Of a DNA stretch of 9,435 bases, positions 4,596 to 9,435 are shown one piece after another. The stretch's first letter is position 1. Every line of letters starts with the position of its first letter. Both the position numbers and the translations under genes were made by a program. Under the pieces are notes generated by a model, which did no database searches, was not told where the DNA came from, and saw only the letters and a list, made by a program, of their open reading frames with translations. This stretch comes from JBAROU01 sp049642385 (lineage in GTDB: Bacteria; Chloroflexota; Dehalococcoidia; DSTF01; RBG-16-68-14), in contig JBAROU010000074.1 of assembly GCA_049642385.1 (NCBI GenBank), positions 1-9,435 of the forward strand, in the 5' to 3' direction.

Positions 4596-7500
4596 GCCTG
4601 GCGCGGCGGTGTCGATCACACTTGCGGCTGATTGTGGGGCTCATAGGGGCGCTGCTGATGATCTCGGGCACCGCGTACGCGGGTCCGGTGGTCGACATCA
4701 TGTCCACCGCGAACTCGACCGCTGCGCCTGGTGGCACTTTGGACTACTACGTGTGGATCGGGAGCGTGGGTGACGAGCCCACGTCGGACGAGATGACGGT
4801 CGTTGCGACGTTGCCGTCCGGCGTCGTTGCGAACTCTGCAGTCGACTGGTTGTTCACCGGTTGGGACTGTGACTCGTTTACGACCTATCCGGCGTCTGTC
4901 GTGACTTGCAAGAACTCCGCTCCCGCTGACCCAAAGGATCTGGCGACACGCAATGGCGAGATTCTCATCTCAACAGACGTCGATCCCGGGGCATCAGGCG
5001 TGTTGACGGCGTTGTTCGACGTGACAGGCGGTGGTGCGCCTTCAGCCAGCACGGCAGATCCGACCACGATCACTGCAACGCCTCCGGGCTTTGGGATCGA
5101 CGCCTTCGATGGGCAGGTAACTGCGAATGCATCGGCTGATCCCTTCACACAAGCAGGTGGGCATCCGTACGCGGCGTCGACCGCGATCCTCTTTAACACG
5201 ATCACCAACCCCAATCCGTTCAAGGGTGCGACGTGGCCGGTCGAGGCAGTCAAGGACATCCAGGTCGAGCTGCCGCCGGGACTGGTGGGTGACCCGACAG
5301 CGACGGGCGAGTCGCGCTGCACGCTGGAGCAGCTTGCGAACTCCGAGGGAGTCGTCGCTAAGCCGTTCTGCCCGCCGGGATCCCAGGTCGGCGTCACGAC
5401 GCTGCTCGTGGCGGACGCTCAGGTCCTGACACATCCAATGCCCGTCTTCAACATGGTGGCGCCGCCTGGTGTACCGGCTCGCTTCGGGTTCAATGTTGCG
5501 GGCACGGTCATCACGCTCAACGCGGCGTTGCGCAGCGATGGCGACTACGGTCTGAGCGTCAACGTCCAGAACGTGTCCGAGGGTCTCGCTGCCGTCGGCA
5601 CGGTGTTGACGTTTTGGGGTGTCCCGTCAGATCCGAGCCACAACCTCGAGCGGGCCTGCCCGGGGCAACAAGGACCCGCTGAGGGCGGCCCGTCCTGCAC
5701 GACCGAGCTCCCACAGCGCGCCTTCCTGCGCAACCCGACCTCGTGCACGGCGCCGGGGCAGGGGCTGGAGACGACCGTCCGGGTCGACTCGTGGACAGAT
5801 CCGGGTGACTTCGTCTCGGCGAGCTTCACGACGCACAACCCGCCGGCGTTCCCGTTCCCGCCGGATCAGTGGGGCACAGCCCAGGGCACGACCGGTTGCG
5901 ATCAGGTGCCCTTCGAACCTTCCCTTTCCGGAGCACCGACGGTCGGCAAGGCCGGCGCCCCGTCCGGCTTCACGTTCGACCTGTCGCTGCCGCAGAGCGA
6001 CGATCCCGACCGGATCGGGACGGCCGATCTCAAGAAGGCGGTCGTGACGCTGCCGGTCGGGTTGCGGGTCTCGCCCTCCGCGGCCGCGGGCTTGGGAGCT
6101 TGCGCGCCGGAGCAGATCGGGCTCCACTCGACGGCGGACGCGACGTGCCCCGGCTCGTCGAAGGTCGGCACGATCGAGATCGACACGCCGCTGCTCGACG
6201 ATCCGCTCACCGGCTCGATCTACCTGGCGAAGCCGCACGACAACCCGTTCGGATCGCTGTTGTCGATCTACCTCGTGGCGAAGGGCCCCGGGTTGATCGT
6301 CAAGCTGCCCGGCCGGGTTGATGCTGATCCGTTGACGGGTCAGCTGTCGGCGACGTTCGACGACAACCCGCAGCTGCCGTTCTCCAACCTCCACCTGGAG
6401 TTCAACGGCGGTCCGCGGGCTCCGCTCGTGAATCCGCCGACGTGTGGCACCTACACGACACATGCCGTCCTCAGCTCGTGGAGCGGGGCGACGGTCGCTT
6501 CCGACAGTCAGTTCGCGATCAGCCGGGACGGCAACGGGACGCCGTGCGCGGCCGCGCAGTTCTCGCCCGACTTCAGCGCGGGTGGGTCGAGCACGGTGGC
6601 GGGGAAGCACACGACGTTCCACCTGCGCCTGGCGCGTGACGACGACGACGAGGAGATCGACTCGCTCAGCGTCACGACGCCGACCGGCCTGCTCGCGAAG
6701 GTCGCCGGGGTGCCGCTGTGCCCCGCAGACAAGGCGAAGGCCGGTGCGTGCGAGGAAGCGTCTCGCATCGGCGATGTGCTGACTGGCGCGGGCGCGGGCA
6801 CCAATCCGTTCTTCCTGCCGGGTCGCGTCTACCTGACGGATGCATACAAGGGCGGTCCGTTCGGGCTTTCGATCGTCGTGCCGGCGGTGGCGGGTCCGTT
6901 CGACCTGGGCACCGTCGCCGTGCGGGCGTCGATCCAGGTCGACAAGCGCACCTCGCAGTTGAAGGTCGTCTCCGATCCGTTGCCGCGGATCCTCGAGGGG
7001 ATCCCGCTGCAGGTCCGCGACATCCGCGTCTCGATCGACCGCTCGGCGTTCATGATCAATCCGACGAGCTGCCTGCAGAAGCAGGTCACGGGCTCGGTCA
7101 CGTCGACCGCCGGGACCACGGTCGGCGTGGCCGATCGCTTCCAGGTCGGCGGTTGCAGGCAGCTGAAGCTGCGCCCGAGGCTGCGGATCGTCGTCGGCTC
7201 GAAGGGCCACACCCGGCCCGGGTCCTCGACGCCGTTGACGGCGAAGCTGACGCAGACGCCGGGTCAGTCGAATTTGAAATCGGTGTCGGTGACACTGCCA
7301 CTCTCACTCAACGCGTTGTTGCCGGTGGTGAACGAGGCTTGTACGCAGGCGGAGTTCGATGCGGGCAATTGCGAGAAGGCACGGACCGGCAGTGCGGTGG
7401 CGGTGACGCCGTTGCTCGATGAGCCGTTGGAGGGTTCGGCGTATTTCGTGAAGCGAGCGACGGGCAAGGGTCTGCCGAACCTCGTCGTCGCGCTGCGCGG

Positions 7501-7780
7501 CCAGGTCGACTTCGACCTCGTCGGGACGATCAAGATCCCGGGCGGGACGCGCTTGAGCACGCGCTTCAGCGCGCCGGACGTTCCGATCGAGAGCTTCTCG
7601 TTGAAGCTCGCAGCCGGCAAGGACGGTGCGCTCGGCGTCGCCGAGAACCTCTGCACCAAGAAGTCCAGGCGCGGCAAGGCGCAGATCGTCTTCCGCGGGC
7701 AGAACGGCGCCGTGGTGCGCGCCGATCGGCGCCTCCACGTGCGCGGCTGCAGGACGGGCACAAGCTCCTCGCGTCGCTAG
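4592..7780 (+). CDS. Large secreted multi-module protein with DUF11-like N-terminal domain
   Basis: The 1062-aa product starts at ATG 4592, overlapping the upstream TGA; AGAGGGG (4579-4585) lies 6 nt before it. A signal peptide covers residues 1-30 (hydrophobic 11-25, cleavage after TAYA). Residues 31-165 resemble a DUF11/CARDB-type beta-sandwich (APGGTLDYYV, MTVVATLPSGV). Four related modules of about 180-220 residues follow, near 181-405, 440-632, 655-855 and 875-1055. Each has an LPxGL-like strand (227, 487, 696, 902), a cysteine pair (243/260, 504/519, 710/720, 917/927), a PLxGSxYL- or GRVYL-like strand, and, in the first three, a closing NPTSC/NPPTC (381-385, 614-618, 823-827). The fourth closes with ENLC (1019-1021) and a basic tail. 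No catalytic motif or membrane anchor is visible. It is co-transcribed and coupled with the propeller gene, so the two probably act together outside the membrane. An in-frame ORF extends upstream to 4352 but lies inside the previous gene. Confidence 0.85.
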   Translation: MSLARRCRSHLRLIVGLIGALLMISGTAYAGPVVDIMSTANSTAAPGGTLDYYVWIGSVGDEPTSDEMTVVATLPSGVVANSAVDWLFTGWDCDSFTTYPASVVTCKNSAPADPKDLATRNGEILISTDVDPGASGVLTALFDVTGGGAPSASTADPTTITATPPGFGIDAFDGQVTANASADPFTQAGGHPYAASTAILFNTITNPNPFKGATWPVEAVKDIQVELPPGLVGDPTATGESRCTLEQLANSEGVVAKPFCPPGSQVGVTTLLVADAQVLTHPMPVFNMVAPPGVPARFGFNVAGTVITLNAALRSDGDYGLSVNVQNVSEGLAAVGTVLTFWGVPSDPSHNLERACPGQQGPAEGGPSCTTELPQRAFLRNPTSCTAPGQGLETTVRVDSWTDPGDFVSASFTTHNPPAFPFPPDQWGTAQGTTGCDQVPFEPSLSGAPTVGKAGAPSGFTFDLSLPQSDDPDRIGTADLKKAVVTLPVGLRVSPSAAAGLGACAPEQIGLHSTADATCPGSSKVGTIEIDTPLLDDPLTGSIYLAKPHDNPFGSLLSIYLVAKGPGLIVKLPGRVDADPLTGQLSATFDDNPQLPFSNLHLEFNGGPRAPLVNPPTCGTYTTHAVLSSWSGATVASDSQFAISRDGNGTPCAAAQFSPDFSAGGSSTVAGKHTTFHLRLARDDDDEEIDSLSVTTPTGLLAKVAGVPLCPADKAKAGACEEASRIGDVLTGAGAGTNPFFLPGRVYLTDAYKGGPFGLSIVVPAVAGPFDLGTVAVRASIQVDKRTSQLKVVSDPLPRILEGIPLQVRDIRVSIDRSAFMINPTSCLQKQVTGSVTSTAGTTVGVADRFQVGGCRQLKLRPRLRIVVGSKGHTRPGSSTPLTAKLTQTPGQSNLKSVSVTLPLSLNALLPVVNEACTQAEFDAGNCEKARTGSAVAVTPLLDEPLEGSAYFVKRATGKGLPNLVVALRGQVDFDLVGTIKIPGGTRLSTRFSAPDVPIESFSLKLAAGKDGALGVAENLCTKKSRRGKAQIVFRGQNGAVVRADRRLHVRGCRTGTSSSRR

Positions 7781-7803
7781 CGGAGCGAGCGGGGGGATGG
7801 GAA

Positions 7804-7832
7804 TGGGGCGGCGCCGCGCCGGCGCCGCCCCA
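7804..7832 (+). terminator. Hairpin terminator of the exported-protein operon
   Basis: A perfect 13-bp stem with a 3-nt loop (CGC, 7817-7819): 7804-7816 pairs with 7820-7832. It begins 24 nt after the TAG of the 1062-aa gene. There is no U-run downstream, as is common for strong GC-rich terminators here. Confidence 0.8.
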
Positions 7833-7844
7833 CCTCCTCCGATC

Positions 7845-7858
7845 GTCCGGATACGGAC
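7845..7858. promoter_or_regulatory. Short inverted repeat upstream of the transporter unit
   Basis: GTCCG (7845-7849) and CGGAC (7854-7858) flank GATA. It lies between the terminator and the leader ORF and could be an operator for the MMPL unit, since such transporters are often under TetR-type control. The arms are short, so the call is weak. I see no convincing -35/-10 pair in 7833-7905. Confidence 0.25.
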
Positions 7859-7917
7859 ACCTCTGACGTGCGGAGCTGGCGCGCCGATGCCTGCTGCGCC
7901 GCTATAAGGAGGAGCGG

Positions 7918-7959
7918 ATGATGCGGGACGGAGCATCGAGGGAGACGCGCCCCGCATGA
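7918..7959 (+). CDS. 13-codon leader ORF coupled to the MMPL gene
   Basis: ATG 7918 (or the adjacent ATG 7921) opens a 13-aa reading frame, MMRDGASRETRPA, ending in TGA 7957-7959. It is preceded by AAGGAGGAG (7906-7914), the strongest Shine-Dalgarno in the window: 3 nt from the first ATG and 6 nt from the second. Its stop overlaps the MMPL start codon as ATGA (7956-7959), the arrangement of translational coupling. The MMPL start itself has only AGGGAG (7939-7944) at an 11-nt distance. The peptide has no recognisable domain. The likely role is to deliver ribosomes to the transporter start or to regulate it by its own translation. It could also be a chance frame. Confidence 0.5.
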   Translation: MMRDGASRETRPA

Positions 7960-9435
7960 GGTGGCTTGCGCGTCTCGCGGTCCGTGCTCCGCGTCTCGTG
8001 CTGGGCGCCTGGGCGCTCGTGTTCGTCGTCGCCCTGTTGCTTGCGCCGAGCACGCGCGACCAGCTGCACGAGACCGACCTGCGCATCCCCGGCTCGGACT
8101 CCGCGCACGCGCTGGAGCTGACGCGCGAGCAGTTCGGCGGCACGATCGCGATGGCGATCCTGCTGAAGGGACCGCCGCAGCTGGTGGAGCAGCGAGGGCC
8201 GCAGATCGTGCGCGCGCTCGATCGTCTCGACGGCGTCGAGGTGTTGAGCCCGTGGGCGATCGGCGGCGCGCGCGTGTTGCGCGAGCCGCCCGGCGAGGCG
8301 CTGCTGACGGTGCGCGTGACAAAGCCGTTCAAGGAGATCTCCGACGTCACGACCCCGGCGGTGGAGCGGACGCTCGCGCGCACGGTGCCGCCCTCGATGC
8401 GCGCGGAGCTGACGGGGCTCGCACCGCTGATGCGCGCGATCAACGAGACCTCGCTCGAGTCGCTCGACAACGGCGAGAAGATCGCGCTCCCGATCCTCTT
8501 CGTGATGCTGCTGCTGATCTTCCGCAGCCCGCTCGCGGCGCTCGTGCCGGCGCTCGCCGGCCTGCTCGTGACGCGCGTCGGCACCGCCCTGGTCGGCCTG
8601 ATCGCGCGCGGAATCGACGTCGACGCGCTCGCGCTGAACATGCTGACGATGATCGGGCTGGCGCTCGGCGTCGACTACTCACTGCTCGTCGTCTCGCGCT
8701 TCCGCGAGGAGCTGGCGGCGGGCAGGGCGGTCCCCGAGGCGATCGAGCAGGTTGTCGCGCGCGCCGGTCGCACGGTGCTGTTCGCCGGCACGGCGCTGGC
8801 GCTGGGGATGCTGGGCGCCTTGCTGATCGCACCCGGGGCGCTGCTCGTCTCCGCAGCGATGGGCGTGATCGTGGCGACGCTGATGGCGATGCTCGTCGCG
8901 TTGCTCGCGATGCCGGCGGGGCTGGCGCTCCTCGGGCCGAACGTCAACCGCTGGCAGTTCGGCGGGGCGCGCGGCGAGAGCCCGTGGGTGCGGATCGCCG
9001 AGCGCGCGTTGCGCAGGCCCGGCGTGGCGGCCTTCTTCGTGCTGCTGCCGTTGATCGTGCTGTCGGTCCCGGCGCTGGCGCTCGACACCGGTCCGCCGAG
9101 CGTTCAGAACCTTCCGGACGACAATGCCGCGCGCAAGAGTTACGAGACCTTCGAGCACGACCGCGGCGCCGGGTGGGCCGCGCCGTTCGAGGTCGTCTTC
9201 CACACGCGGGGCCCGATGACGGCGACCGCGCGCCTGGCGGGGCTCGAGCGCTTCCAGGAGCGCGTCAGCCGTCTCGGCGGCGTGGAGGCCGTGATGGGTC
9301 CGGCAGCGCTCGGCGACCAGGCGGAGGTGCTGCGCAGCATCACGCGCAGCGCGCTCGACACCGCCTCGCCGCTCTCGCGCTTGGAGCGCGGCCTGCGGCG
9401 CGCGGCGAACGGCACCGGCGAGCTGAGCAACGGCC
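7956..9435 (+). CDS. MMPL/RND family membrane transporter (3' end beyond window)
   Basis: An open frame of 493 codons runs off the right edge; full-length family members are usually about 700-1000 aa. Residues about 12-30 form TM1, followed by an extracytoplasmic domain (about 31-172). A cluster of helices follows (175-190, 192-216, 226-246, 272-293, 297-328), then TM7 at about 357-376 and the start of the second extracytoplasmic domain. GLALGVDYSLLVVSRFREE (235-252) is the hallmark TM4 motif of MMPL proteins. D240-Y241 match the Asp-Tyr pair of the MmpL3 proton relay, so proton-driven export of a lipid or hydrophobic substrate is expected. The start ATG 7956 was chosen because RWLARLAVRAPRLVL is the typical N-terminus and because it overlaps the leader ORF stop. 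The substrate is unknown; the family is certain. Confidence 0.95.
   Translation, partial: MRWLARLAVRAPRLVLGAWALVFVVALLLAPSTRDQLHETDLRIPGSDSAHALELTREQFGGTIAMAILLKGPPQLVEQRGPQIVRALDRLDGVEVLSPWAIGGARVLREPPGEALLTVRVTKPFKEISDVTTPAVERTLARTVPPSMRAELTGLAPLMRAINETSLESLDNGEKIALPILFVMLLLIFRSPLAALVPALAGLLVTRVGTALVGLIARGIDVDALALNMLTMIGLALGVDYSLLVVSRFREELAAGRAVPEAIEQVVARAGRTVLFAGTALALGMLGALLIAPGALLVSAAMGVIVATLMAMLVALLAMPAGLALLGPNVNRWQFGGARGESPWVRIAERALRRPGVAAFFVLLPLIVLSVPALALDTGPPSVQNLPDDNAARKSYETFEHDRGAGWAAPFEVVFHTRGPMTATARLAGLERFQERVSRLGGVEAVMGPAALGDQAEVLRSITRSALDTASPLSRLERGLRRAANGTGELSNG

Noticed and set aside
5627..7210. 527-aa minus-strand open frame inside the 1062-aa gene
   Set aside because: An Arg/Asp-rich translation with no domain, opposite a gene with a signal peptide and repeated modules; typical antisense openness of high-GC DNA.
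7903..7908. TATAAG as a -10 box for the MMPL unit
   Set aside because: It overlaps the Shine-Dalgarno of the leader ORF and has no -35-like hexamer 16-19 bp upstream.
7304..8641. 445-aa minus-strand open frame spanning the terminator and the MMPL start
   Set aside because: It crosses two plus-strand genes and a terminator hairpin, is Ser/Arg/Ala-rich with no motif, and conflicts with the clear MMPL frame.

Overview
The window reads as chromosomal DNA of a high-GC actinobacterium, most likely class Thermoleophilia (Solirubrobacterales: Solirubrobacter, Conexibacter or Patulibacter relatives). The reasons are strong GC bias at third codon positions, and a two-gene secreted-protein operon whose first product opens with the EMVSPPDK signature that I associate with beta-propeller proteins of that order. 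The placement rests on remembered families, not on a search.

Layout from left to right. (1) 1-373, minus: 5' part of an HD-domain (p)ppGpp-hydrolase-like gene, cut by the window edge. (2) 374-537: divergent control region with a near-consensus rightward promoter, a perfect 9-bp inverted repeat sitting on its -10 box and start site, and a second imperfect inverted repeat nearer the HD gene. (3) 538-1392, plus: a sigma-70 family sigma factor with altered -35-reading residues, ended by a strong hairpin shared with the convergent gene. (4) 1463-2083, minus: a small secreted four-cysteine protein in a low-GC island that uses AGA for 19 of its 23 arginines. It is driven from 2367-2407 by an unusually complete promoter through a leader of about 277 nt that can fold. 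(5) 2511-7780, plus: two translationally coupled genes for large exported proteins, a PD40/TolB-like beta-propeller protein (694 aa) and a four-module cysteine-bearing beta-rich protein (1062 aa), ended by a 13-bp terminator hairpin. (6) 7918-9435, plus: a 13-codon leader ORF with a perfect Shine-Dalgarno, coupled by an ATGA overlap to an MMPL/RND transporter gene that runs off the window.

How the parts fit: the sigma factor and HD gene look like a divergently transcribed regulatory pair, and the HD protein may act in nucleotide or alarmone turnover. The secreted small protein and the large exported pair are transcribed divergently from promoters about 60 bp apart (2367-2396 leftward, 2454-2482 rightward) and may form one cell-surface locus. 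The MMPL transporter is an independent unit. No rRNA, tRNA, CRISPR array, insertion sequence or prophage signature is visible. The least explained parts are the AGA-rich secreted gene with its leader, and the uncharacterised exported operon.
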